In this document: in pieces, positions 44,010 to 55,200 of the stretch
How positions within the stretch are numbered: the first letter of the stretch is position 1
Layout: each line of letters opens with the position of its first letter
NCBI GenBank assembly: GCA_951799445.1
Contig: OX637292.1
Coordinates: forward strand, 14,263,296-14,327,295
Length of the DNA stretch: 64,000 nucleotides
Reading direction: 5' to 3'
DNA from: Pseudisothecium myosuroides
Lineage: Eukaryota; Streptophyta; Bryopsida; Hypnales; Lembophyllaceae
Notes under the pieces: model-generated
The model's input: only the letters and a program-made list of their open reading frames with translations
What the model was told of the DNA's origin: nothing
Database searches by the model: none
Position numbers and translations under genes: made by a program

Positions 44010-46160
44010 GTATCTAAGTTTGCATCTATATAAAATGGATGAAACATGCAAAATGTGGTTGAAATTTAAACTATTCATCCCAAATGATGTCCATTCATCC
44101 AAATAGGAACAATATTGACTCGAATATTGACTTAAGAATATGCATCAATTCAATGATTTCATCCATGAAAATGGAAGAATATATTGCCTAATATTCCCTC
44201 CCAAAAAATTGTATTACTTTTGAGCAAAATATCGCTAAAAATTCCACTACTAGAAGGGTTGCTTGATTTTTTGGTTTAGTTTTTTGGGGTCTATTGGCTT
44301 TATTGTTGAAGAGAGAAAAGTTGGAGACTTGAAATAGCGTAAATGTTTTGGGCTAAAAAAATCCATTGTTGATGGATGCAACACCATCCATTCTTCTTAA
44401 TCTCATGAACAAGTGAATTAGGATTCCAACATACTTTTGCATGTATTACTTGGACGTTGAATGAATAAGTTATGAAGTTTAAAAATATGGTTTGTAAGTT
44501 TACCAAAAAATCACACCAGGCTCTCCTACTTCTCATATTTTGGTGGTATATATCTTTTATCATCATCAATATGTAGATTTTAGTATTACCTTTCTGTCCA
44601 AATGTAGATGTCGCATTCTAGGCAGTGATTGTGGGTGCATGCACCTTCTGCAGTCTCTTTATTGTCTCTGTCGGAAGGAGACATTGCCTTGACTAAAACT
44701 CCAAGTAACTATGTGTCAAAATAAATTTGAGTAGGACCTTGCCAGAGAAATGACCAATGCTAGAGACTGGCAAAGCATGTTGTAGAGTAACATTGATTTG
44801 ACCTACTATTAGTGAGGGACAGAGAGATTAGCATGACCTCAAAGTTTTATAAGTGTGAAAATTAGACTCTCCTAGATTCTCATATTCCGGTGGTATACAC
44901 CTTGTTTCAACATTAGTATGTAGCTTTTAGTATCACCTTTATGTCCAACCGTAGGTGTCGCATTCTAGGATGTGATTGTGGGTGCATGCACTTTCTGCGG
45001 GCTCTTTATTGTCTTTGCCAGAAGGAGACATTGCCTTACCTAAAACTCCATGTAACTATATATCAAAATTGCCAGAGAAATGACCAATACTATAGACTGG
45101 CAAAGCCTGCTACAGTTAAAAACCTTGACTATGTTTTCAGCAAAAACGCTCCAAAACTGCCATTTCTAGTACAAGTATCAAATTTTAGGAAAAAAACTTT
45201 TTTAGACACATATAACCGTAGGATCTTATAGTATTCTAGTTTAGAAGACGTGGAAAAAAATTCAGAATTTTCCACCATGCAGATTGGAAGATATTAGCAT
45301 TTGAATTGGCAAAGACCCTTTTTTTGTCCCTGTGAAAAACAGGGCAGCTGTACTTCTCAAGGTCACATTTGTATGAAAAATGTCCAAAATGGTGGTGTTT
45401 CTTTGAATTCTTATTTCTAAACAAGTTGGCTACATGCTTAAGAAATTTCAAATCATTTGGAATTGTACAACATATAGGAAAAAAATAGTAAGTAGAAAAA
45501 AATAGAGAATGATTCAAAACACTAAATTGTTAAGAATTTAATTGTGGAATTGAAAAAATTTCAATCCCAATGGTTGTAATTTTGTAATACACAATCTATA
45601 TCCTATAATTTTATTTTTTTCAAAAAATATTGAAAATTGAGTGAAATAAACAACTTCAAAGTTTATTTTAGAGTAGAAAATCCATAACTGCCCGCAAACT
45701 AAAATTCCTCATAATTTTTGACTCATTGGTCGAAATGGAATGATTCAAAGCTTTCCACTTATATATAAATTTAGAAAATCAATTTCAAATTTTTATTTTT
45801 GAAAAAAGTGATTTTTTCAGATCTGCCCGGACTGCCCGCCCGATGAAAAAAGTAACATATTAGGCCATAACTTTTGACTCCTATTTTGAAATGTCATGAA
45901 ATTTAGTGCACATGAAAGATATTCCTCGTCCCCACCTTCTATTAAAATTTCAGCTTAAAATATGAAAATCTCTAGTCACACGTACCTGCCCAAAATCGCT
46001 ATGTTGCTAAAATAGTAGGTTGGTCCTTTAGGGGTTAATAAGGAGAAAGATTAGCATCACTACAAAACTTTACTAGTGAGAAAATTGACTCTTTAGTACC
46101 CATAATATTTCAACCTACACTAATTCAAAATAATGTGACTTTAGTAAATTAGTGTCAAAC
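44010..46160. repeat. R composite repeat, copy 4, carrying a TTAA element
   Basis: X-like head, two ~340-bp units starting near 44523 and 44871, then a TTAA element at 45116-46038 within the second unit. About 1.23 kb remains without the insertion. Confidence 0.78.
45116..46038. mobile_element. TTAA-flanked element inserted in R copy 4
   Basis: TTAA at both ends. The right end is the complement of CCCCTAAAGGACC; the left end has lost the CCC and is followed by CCTTGACTATG. About 20 bp of host sequence expected from other R copies is missing at the left junction, so that side has been altered after or during insertion. Confidence 0.75.
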
Positions 46161-46164
46161 ACAA

Positions 46165-46582
46165 TCTTGAACCTCTATTCTTGAACATACTTCTACTTAA
46201 CAATTTTTTGATGAATGAAAATTAAATGTTTGTTTCTTTGAATTTTTTTCCTAGATTCTCAACTCAATTATTTAACATAAAAAATTAGAAATTCAAAATT
46301 ATTAGAGCAAAAATTTTAAGTTAAGAAGGTTCAAAGCCAAAAAATCTAGTTGAGCAAGGTGCAAAATTTTTTTTTTCTTCACTTTAAATGAAAATATATT
46401 GCAATCTATGCAATCAAAGTTTTTGAAATTTCTTCCACACATTTTTACACTAGTCTAGTACAAGATCCTACAGTTAGATATGCAAAAAAAAACATTCTAA
46501 AGAGTTTTTTGCTTTCTGCAATAGAAATGGCAGTTTTGAATGTTTTTTGATGGAAAAAAGGCCTTGGGACTTTAGGGGTTAA
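46165..46582. mobile_element. Left-truncated TTAA element
   Basis: The right end GGACTTTAGGGG then TTAA is intact. The body matches the last ~420 bp of 11196-12129, and the left part is missing. Confidence 0.65.
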
Positions 46583-46584
46583 AC

Positions 46585-46912
46585 TTTCGAATATATTTTA
46601 TTGGTACATAGCGATGACAAAGTGGAGCAAAAAGCCACATGACACAAATAAGGTTCTTACCTTAAGTGCATCCATAATTGACACTATTAGCAACAGAGCA
46701 TATTTACTTTTATAACATATAAATTATTTCTTTTGGTTCTTAGTGGCAGGTGAAAGAAGATTCTGATGCACTTTAACATGCATTATTTGGACACTTTCAA
46801 AACATCAATCATTATTGTACCCAATTCAACGCTTGGGTCTCTTTAATTTACCCAAACTCTTATATTCTTATTGTGAATATTTTGTATCATCAATATCTAA
46901 GTTTTAGTGGGT
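46585..46912. repeat. ~310-bp direct repeat, right copy
   Basis: Partner of 43704-44009; see there. Confidence 0.7.
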
Positions 46913-46914
46913 AC

Positions 46915-48790
46915 TTTTTGCTCCAAATAAATTATTGAATTTTGGGTGGTGATGATTTTCAGTGCACATACCTCACACCTATGCAACATACCAAAGCCAA
47001 ACAACAAGTTTGGTTTAAAAATGGTTCAATAAAAATATTCTAAAATCATTTGGAGATTGATTTCCAAGAAAATTCTTACAAAAGAAAAGAAAGGATATTT
47101 GGAAATTTAGAAAATATTCAAAGAAATGAATTCAATTTTTGAATAGTATAAATTATTTATTGCAAACTTTATGAACTTTCATTTCAATAATGGTAGTAAA
47201 TAGAACTATCAAACTTGTGTAGATGCTAAAATTTATGGAAAATCATTTTTTTCAAAGCAAAATTTTTCTCTGGTGAAAAAAAGGATATTGATTTTTTTGT
47301 TGTAAGAATCAATGAAACTTTCAAAAAATCAATAATTATTTGGCAAAGAGGTGCCACCCTATCCTTCACCTTTTGTAACCTGTAGAGCACAATAGTCTTC
47401 AAGTCAATGTTATTCTTTTTCTCCGTTATCTACACTCCATTTAGATTTGGTGATATTCTATTTTTTTTTGCTTTCACTTTTTTCATTCTTGATTAGTAGT
47501 GTCCAATAGGCAAAGGAAATTGGATTTTCTCCTTAAAATTGGTGAACTTTGATGCTACAACAATCCTTAATGAAAAAGAAATCATGGATGATGATCCTTC
47601 ATTTTACAACTGATGTTCAAAACTTCATTAAATTAAAGTTTGTGTTATCCTCCCATTTTGAAGCCCACTATTGTAATCTTATCGTAGTCATTTTTTAATT
47701 TACATCTTTCTACAATTTGTTTTCAATTAAGCCAAATATAATTGTACCCAGAAAAATGCAATTATGCAAGTTTTAAAGCAACAAACTATTGTCATTATTT
47801 TTTCTTTTTTTGGTGAGGAAAATTTAATGTTGTTGTTCTAATTCAAATTTGTATTGTGACTCACAATGCTATGTGCCACAACAATAAAAAACAATAACCT
47901 TGACAAGATGGACCCATGGCCAAGGATTCAAGCCTCACAATCCTTTGCTTTGTTTGCTACCATATTGCAACTATATAAGAATGATTTTTTTATTTTCATT
48001 TTTCAAAGATGAATTTACATGTATGCTAAGAAACTAAGACAATCAATCCCTAACTACACTCGACTTTTAAAATAGTAAAATTTCTTTTGAGCATTTTCAA
48101 TAAACTAGCATAACTCCTCCATCACATTGATATCATTGATTCATGTAAATAATTGTTCTCATTCCATTGATATATTATTAGATGCTTTTTAAAGCTTCTT
48201 CAGTAAATATGAATTGGATGAAGTCCATTTTCCACAAACATTCATCATCTATGTAGTGGATAGTTGACCGCTTAAGGGTCAACAAATACTATAGTGTTGT
48301 GCAAATAAGAAGTAACCTTGGCCATAATAATTTTGATTGACGCTACATGCATCAATGTCCAAGGAGTTCCTTTCTTTACTTTTATGTGTATGAAAGAAGT
48401 TTTTTCTAAGCTTGGGATGAAAGAGCATCTTTTAGGATTGAATGCTTATATTTTTGGATGAATAAAAAAATTACCATTTATATTTTGTATATTTCATTCA
48501 TGTTCATAGATGTAAATAGTTTCATGGTCCCCCTGAAAGTGACTTTGTGAATCAACCTTTCATTTTTCTCACATTGAACCAAATTCCACCACTTTAAGAT
48601 AATTCTCAACTTTTGGTGCAATAAAAATGGTCCTTCTTGTAACAATTTGTTCCATTTCTAAAAGAAAAATTACAAATGGATTTGGCAAAAGCAAGTGAAA
48701 AAGTGGATGTATATAGTTATTTAGGAAGTGATTTTTTGGTTAAGAGTTGGATGCATTTTGAGTTGTAGTGCTTCACTATAATTAGACGAA
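46915..48790. other. No gene recognised
   Basis: AT-rich low-copy DNA without clear repeat termini or sustained frames. Confidence 0.4.
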
Positions 48791-48794
48791 GACA

Positions 48795-49077
48795 CCCCCA
48801 ACTACGCCATTGATCCAACACTGCCATCATCATCACTATGTATTAGTTACATCTCCAAAATCAATATGTATCTATGTGGAAGGACTGATTTAGAACCTCT
48901 ATGCAAAAACACACCTTGAACCTTCGTAACTTTTGCATACAATATCCAAATATCATGTTCTTGGGAGTGTTGGAACCTCCTTTTCACTTGCCAACAACAA
49001 AATATGAAAATTTGGCTAGTCTATTAATAGTAACTAGGTACAATAGCAAAGAATAATAGTTTTGGGGATACCCACCT
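48795..49077. mobile_element. AGGTGGGTATCCCC element, inverted, left end eroded
   Basis: The right end is the complement of AGGTGGGTATCCCC with TA after it. The body matches 52002-52296 (TCTCCAAAATCAATATGTAT, CTTTTGCATACAATATCC). Confidence 0.65.
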
Positions 49078-49174
49078 TATGAATCAACATCTTTTGGCTC
49101 TTCTTCAAATTAAAATTAAAATTAAAAGAGGCCTTAGGCCTGCACTGCCTAAACTAAATGGAATGTAAGGTAAA

Positions 49175-49455
49175 CACACCTAAAATCGCACAAATAAGCA
49201 ATTCAACATGGTTCCCATTATTATATTCAAAAATTCTTTGTAGGATCTTGTTAGTAGTCAAAAAGGAGATTTTAGATTCTCTTAGAATGTATTTTTTGGA
49301 AACCATATGAATAAACTACGAATTTTAAGAGTGCTAAAAGTAGGGTTTAGGGCAACCAACTATAAACTCTCATGAATAGTGGGAATACATTTTAGACAAG
49401 AGTCTAGACTGTGCGGTTTTAGAAAGCGGTCGAAATTAGGTGTAGTTACCTTATG
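49175..49455. repeat. S-family repeat, copy
   Basis: Partner of 31945-32220, with the same landmarks along about 280 bp. Confidence 0.6.
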
Positions 49456-49519
49456 GCCAGTGGGCTTGTATTTTCTCCCCTTTGCAATGGAATTCCATTT
49501 CATTGAGGGGCCTTTAAAT

Positions 49520-49672
49520 TAAGCAAGTATTTTATGATTTGGTTGGTTAATGATGATTTATGTCTCCGGGGCACTACCCTCGGCTTTCCGCCGTTTGTTC
49601 TTGGTTTTCATCTTGGAATAAACTCTGGGTTTCCAAAAAAAATTCTGTTTCATTTGTTTCAATTTTTTTTTT
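49520..49672 (+). mobile_element. Possible LINE 3' end
   Basis: A GC-richer tract (CTCCGGGGCACTACC) leads to TTTCCAAAAAAAATTCTGTTT and a T-run. This resembles the 3' region of plant L1 elements, but the tail is disturbed and there is no clear target duplication. Confidence 0.3.
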
Positions 49673-50023
49673 TAAATGGAATAAAAAATGCTCATACCCA
49701 AAGAACCTTCGGTCACTCTTTCCCAATTCCCATACTATCTTGAGAAGCATTCAATACAGCAAGTAGTGGGGAACATAAGCTTACACGATCCAACACAATA
49801 TTAGTCAATTCTGTACTTCACTTCCACCCGCAAACGAGAAGATATGGGAGGGAGGACACATCCCCGCCCGCTCCGCTGCTGCTGCTGCTGCTGGATCGGT
49901 AACGTACTTGCGGTGTTTGAAAGAAGGAAGCTTGATTAGACCGATGTCTCCGCTCAAAATTCAAACTTCTTTTTGACCGAGCCCGCCGCAGGTCACGGCC
50001 AGCCTGCGTAGAAGGTAACCATC

Positions 50024-50154
50024 ACTATAAAACCCCGCCTGTTGACATGTCTTTAATTTTCCAGTAGTGGGGGACAGACACATCTAGTCCTGGCATGATA
50101 TTGCCTGTCTGAGTGTGCGGCAGGAGGCTTGTTTTAGGAAGCATTTGGATTTCG
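50024..50154 (+). promoter_or_regulatory. Promoter-like patch with possible first exon
   Basis: CTATAAAA at 50024-50031 lies in a GC-rich tract and is followed about 125 bases later by TTTCG-GTAAGTT, a strong donor consensus at about 50155. A (CTG)n run lies at 49875-49892. This looks like a TATA promoter with a non-coding first exon, but I see no coding exon downstream within the window. Confidence 0.25.
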
Positions 50155-50293
50155 GTAAGTTAGACTACAATTTATATACTGGCTACACAAAGACTCTCTG
50201 AGAATAAAGTTTTAGAGTAGTTTAGAATATTTGAGAATATTCATGTGCACTTGGAGTTTGGTCAAATTGGGGTCAGAAGAAGAAGTACGGAGT

Positions 50294-50479
50294 ATTATTT
50301 GGATTAAAAGAAGATTGTTTTTTTTGTGTGCGTGTGTGTGAAGAAGAATGGTTCTGAATGTTAGAACACAAATTAAGGTGTATGATATTATTCTGATTAG
50401 GAGAAGATTGTTTTCTTGTGTGTGTGTGTGTGTGTGGAAGAAGAATGGTTCTGAATGTTAGAACACAGAGGTGTATGAT
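50294..50479. repeat. 93-bp tandem duplication with GT runs
   Basis: Two units (50294-50386 and 50387-50479) share GAAGATTGTTTT, a GTGTGTG run, GAAGAATGGTTCTGAATG and GGTGTATGAT. The second has the longer GT run. Confidence 0.85.
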
Positions 50480-50486
50480 AGCTCTA

Positions 50487-50869
50487 TGGGAGGCAACCCA
50501 TTCCTAATCAGCGCCCCAATGTGGCTATGCATGATATTCTCTTTCCATGAAGGAGGAGATGAACAACAATTAATTATGGCACGGTTCCCGCGGCAGTTGT
50601 GGTGCACTTTGATTAGCTACAAGACTCTCAACATTGAAATCACCTTTTGGTCGATTTTGTTTTCAATCCATGGTCGAAAAATAGCAAGCCCTGTATCACC
50701 GGTATGGGAGGAACATAATCTTCCATTGAAAAATTCATAGTAAAAAATATGGAAAACTATGGAAACCTTCCACGTTCTATTGCTACGCAGGGAAAAATTT
50801 ATCCAGTCATGACACCCGCCCTGCAAATTTATGGAATTCCTTGAGTGGTCAGAAATGAATTGTCTCCCA
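50487..50869. mobile_element. GGGAGGCAACCC-type element (T4), inverted
   Basis: Ends TGGGAGGCAACCCATTCC and complement of TGGGAGACAATTCATTTC, flanked by TA at 50485 and 50870. 383 bp. The interior is the reverse complement of T2. Confidence 0.8.
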
Positions 50870-50891
50870 TAGATTTGTAGGTAGCATGTAA

Positions 50892-51408
50892 GAGCATCTC
50901 TACCAAGTCGCTGAAAAATGAATACGGGAAGGATAATTGCCTAGTGGACCTTGTCCATTGTGCCTTGCCTATTAACTGGGTCCTCATTGGAAGACATCAA
51001 AGAAACCCCTGTGCAAGAGCTAAATTCGGGAGTCAAGGTAAACGGAGTAATGAGCCAGGTCAGGTACAGTGATGTAGCATGTTACTTGCCCGTTGTTAAT
51101 ATAGAAATTTTTAGTTATTTCATTTGCTTTGTTGAAAAACTCCGTCAACCCTTGCTTCTTGCTTTCTCTTCTTGCTCGCCTAGCCTCGACCACGAGGTGT
51201 CATTGAAAATAGTGCTCCTCTTCCTCAACAACGTTAGATGCAGTGCATGTCAAATGTGTGGGGACCTGAAGCTTGAAATGTGGTGATTAAAGTTTAGAGA
51301 GTTGGGTTCCTAGAAAACGTAAACTCCTTATTTAGTGTAAAACTTCCTACATCCAACTAAGGCAAACTTATTGCTGGACCCTTTTCTTGCACCCCAACAG
51401 AGATGCTC
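50892..51408. mobile_element. Tourist-like MITE with TAA duplication
   Basis: Ends GAGCATCTCTACC and complement of GAGCATCTCTGTTGG, flanked by TAA at 50889-50891 and 51409-51411. 517 bp. The 111-codon frame inside shows no transposase motif. Confidence 0.75.
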
Positions 51409-51419
51409 TAAAGTAGACA

Positions 51420-51998
51420 ACTAGATATGTAGACATATTGTTACAATTTGTGCTCTAGAATGTATACTACTTGTACATGAAAGCAATGTTTGGGAAAAAA
51501 TTTGAGCAAGCTTTTTTGTGCACACATAAAAATGCCGATATAAAGTATAAAAAAAACATTGAAGAAAGTTTTCATATTAGTATTTGCAATTGAGGGACAT
51601 GAACATCATTGCCGAAGGACTTCACATACAAAAGATTTTAAATTGTTAGCCAAAAAGCAACTAAGTACATTTATCCAAACAAAGGCAACTACATCTATGT
51701 GGGATGTATTACATTCTTTAAGCTTGTAATCCTTCCCAATCCATACAAATACATAAAAGTTTTGAGTCAAGTTCAAGCAAATGCTATTGACATCCAAATA
51801 TTGCAAAACAAAAATCTTCAACTTTTGCGCAAAATTGTATACATTTTTCAAGTTTGCAGTTCACTTAATTGACAAAATTTGCAATTTTTGAATGCATGCA
51901 AAAAATTTCAAGTATTAATTGACATTATCTATCCTTAGAGACATTTAAGAACCAATTTTGATTGAAAGAATCCAAATTTGTATTCACATAGTCTCCAT
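51420..51998. other. No gene recognised
   Basis: AT-rich DNA. An 81-codon minus-strand frame lacks any recognisable feature. Confidence 0.35.
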
Positions 51999-52001
51999 AT
52001 A

Positions 52002-52296
52002 AAGTGGGTACACCCAAATTTGCACGCTGTCTAAAACCACCATCGTCACTATATGTAAATCTCCAAAATCAACATGTATATATGCTGAAAAACCGATTTT
52101 AGAACCTCCACCAAAAAAAACTTTGATCCTTCATAACTTTTGCATGCAATATCCAAATGCCACATTCTTTGGTGTGTTCAAACCTCCTTTCCCTTGCCAA
52201 CAAGAAAAATATGAAAATTTGAACCACTCACAATATATAAAATATAAAATAACTAGGCACAATAGCAAAAAGTGTCAGATTTAGGGATACCCACCT
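52002..52296. mobile_element. TA-flanked AGGTGGGTA element (V3), complete
   Basis: Ends AAGTGGGTACACCCAAA and complement of AGGTGGGTATCCCTAAA, TA on both sides, 295 bp. It serves as the reference for 1963-2535, 21507-22530 and 48795-49077. Confidence 0.8.
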
Positions 52297-52299
52297 TAG

Positions 52300-55200
52300 A
52301 CCGTAAGATACCTTCCTATGTTATTAGCATTGATAGAATTACATAAGTGTGATGAATCCAAAGCTGTGTAAACAAACACCAAGGATTGACCTCACATCCA
52401 CGGCCGTCTTCACGATGTTCTCCTTTTTTTTTCATAATACATTATCATACGAATCTCCACTTTATTGGAAATGCTGCGTAGGTATTCCCAACATCAACTG
52501 GAATTAAGTTACCTTCACAGCAGGCGAACATCGACGATTTATTTCAGTGTCTCAAGTGCACAATCATGCTTTTCCCGCAAACAGTCAGTCCGTTGGATTG
52601 GCACAGAAAAACGCTTCTCACCGGTCATCACGAGTTCAAACCTTCACACTGAGCCACTGAGCTTTGAATCCTCACCAATCCATTGTCCATTCCATTCCAT
52701 GTCATAAATTTTGACATGCAATTATTTGCTCCTATTGATGTCGCCACTGAGTGAGATTTGGTTCTCATAAACTTTTAGTTATTGGGCACTTGACACCAAT
52801 CTTACTCAGAAAAAACCACTCATTTACTTTTGTTTTTTTATTTTATAATTTAAAAAAAAACACTCATTTCGAATGTCCGGGTTTGAAGTGTGGGCTCCTC
52901 CAAAGTGTGGGTTCCAAATCATGGGCTCTCGCTTCCTCTTCCTTTACTTCAATCCATCCATTAGTACATGCTCACAAGTGCAGCATTCACTGCCTCGGCT
53001 TTATTAGTTCCGCGGAGCAAGTGTGGGCATTGAAGTGCCACTGAAATGATAGGAGAACTCAACCGTCATTCAAGCTCGTTAAATAGAAAGGAGTCGAGTC
53101 ACTTGAGTCCTTCCCCATGTGAAAAATATGCCATCCTCAGCCTGCCTGCCTCCCAGGCTTCATTGACTAGTTGCACCCCTTTTCTTTTCTTTTAAAAATC
53201 CACTATTCCTTTGTATATGTATATATATAAATCAAGCTTCTCTCCGGTGACACCACCTAGCCTCTCTAATTTGCAAGCTCCAACAACTAATAAGCTTCAC
53301 CCTGGAAGGTGTTGTGGACACTAAGTGTGCAATGGATGATAGAAAATCCTTTTGTGTAGGGCAGAAGTGCATATGTTCATCCTTGGAATTTTGTGTCAAA
53401 AGGGAAGGTCTTGCATGGTAGATTGACCTCCTATGAATGCTCTTTGTTTTTTTTGAGTAAATGGTTCACACAATATCCAAAAGGGTGATTTTTCATTGAC
53501 CGGTCCATCCCTTTAGGGTTAATTTATAAGGAATACTCCTAATTTTTGAAGGCGTCTTCTGTTGGTGTGTACTTGGGAAGTGAATATAGGTGTACAAAAA
53601 TTGTGATTGACCTTGGAATTTCAAGACCTACTCAATGTCCAATGGAAGGGTGCCTTTTGCATTGGGCAACCACGCAGTACGCACCTATAATTGCATTTTT
53701 TCCTAAGCTTTGACATCGCTCTTCTCTTGTTGAGCTATGGTAAGGTAGGGCATGCATTAAGGCCCCTTCTAAGTGATGACCATGATCGATAAGTTATATT
53801 TTATAAAGGCATATAAACACTTTGATTCTTATTTTTTGAATTCTTGTTAAATTAGTTATGTTTTTATTTTAAAGTTGAAATTGGGAAGGCATCCCAAGCC
53901 ACTAAATGGTTGGTGTAGGTAAATTGACAACTACAATGCACATAGTAAACAACACTTTTAGAGAAAAATCATTTCAAGGCACCCCATCTAAAAGTTTAGA
54001 TTTATATTGAGGCTAACTTAGTTAGATAAAGAAGATCTCCAATCCTTTATACAAACATTTCAATTGCTCAAATTAACCATTTTTTTGCCATTATTTTCTT
54101 AACTAGATTTTTCCAATAATTTGTTGGAGCTACCAATGCTTTTGAATTTTGAATTTTTTTTAATATTTAGATAGTTGCAATTCAACTTTTGGCATGACAT
54201 GTTTTCATCAAATTTGCTATAATATATAGCAAAATAATTTCATTTTTCTCCTTAAGTTTCATACAAGTTTATAGCTAGACGAGAATATTTATTAAAATTT
54301 GACTATATTTAGTCTAAAAAAGAATGTGCAACTTCAATAAATCTTATGCATTCACGTAGATGAAAGAGATGTAGAAGGAAATTTGAATGTTATCAAAGAT
54401 TTTCTTCCCAAGTCAATAACTTTGAAGGAGTTGCATTTCTCTACGTATAAAGTGGGACATCTATCAAGTGTAGTTTTAAACCTTGATTCATATTTTCAAA
54501 GCAGATTTCCTTCAAATCATTTTTTCACCATTCTTTTATGTAGGACAACTAGAAACAACTACAAGAAATAAGCAATCTACTTTAATTTATACTTTTCAAC
54601 CTGTCATTCAATTTGTTATGAATTTACACAGTTGAAACAAAGGATGTTCTAAAAGTGTTCCTACCTAGGGGATTGAGTTGTATTCTTCCCTTGCCTTGAC
54701 ACCGTTCTTTGGAGGAAAAAAAGTGTTTTTACCTTGAAGTATTTACATTGGTACATTGAAAACTCCAATATGTACCATGATGTTAGAAGATGCTTTTAAG
54801 GCATGGTCTAACATTTCTATACACCCCATCTTACTAGTAATTTCTATGTAAGTTAGTATACATTAGCATTGCTATTTGTAGTACAAAGTCTCTTCAAAGA
54901 CAAATTTTGGAATAAATTTACACTATAGATCTTTCATACATATTATATGTGTGTATGTATATATATGTAGAAAGAGAAAGAGGGAATTGCTATCTTTTTT
55001 TGAAATCTCTCTTGTCACCTAATATTGATAAGAATTTGTTACAATATATAAAAGAATGTTTCATAAGAGGAAAAAAAGAGGTGAGTGGTGTCGGATGGAA
55101 GGTTCTATATTTGCAATGCTTATTAGATTATGCAATCACTAAGATGAAATTAGGTTGCCCCACACTAATTTCTTGATAGTCCACACTAAATAAATATTCA

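Noticed and set aside
43704..46912. LTR retrotransposon bracketed by ~310-bp direct repeats
   Set aside because: The repeats do not begin TG or end CA, there is no primer-binding site or polypurine tract visible, and the interior consists of other repeat families.
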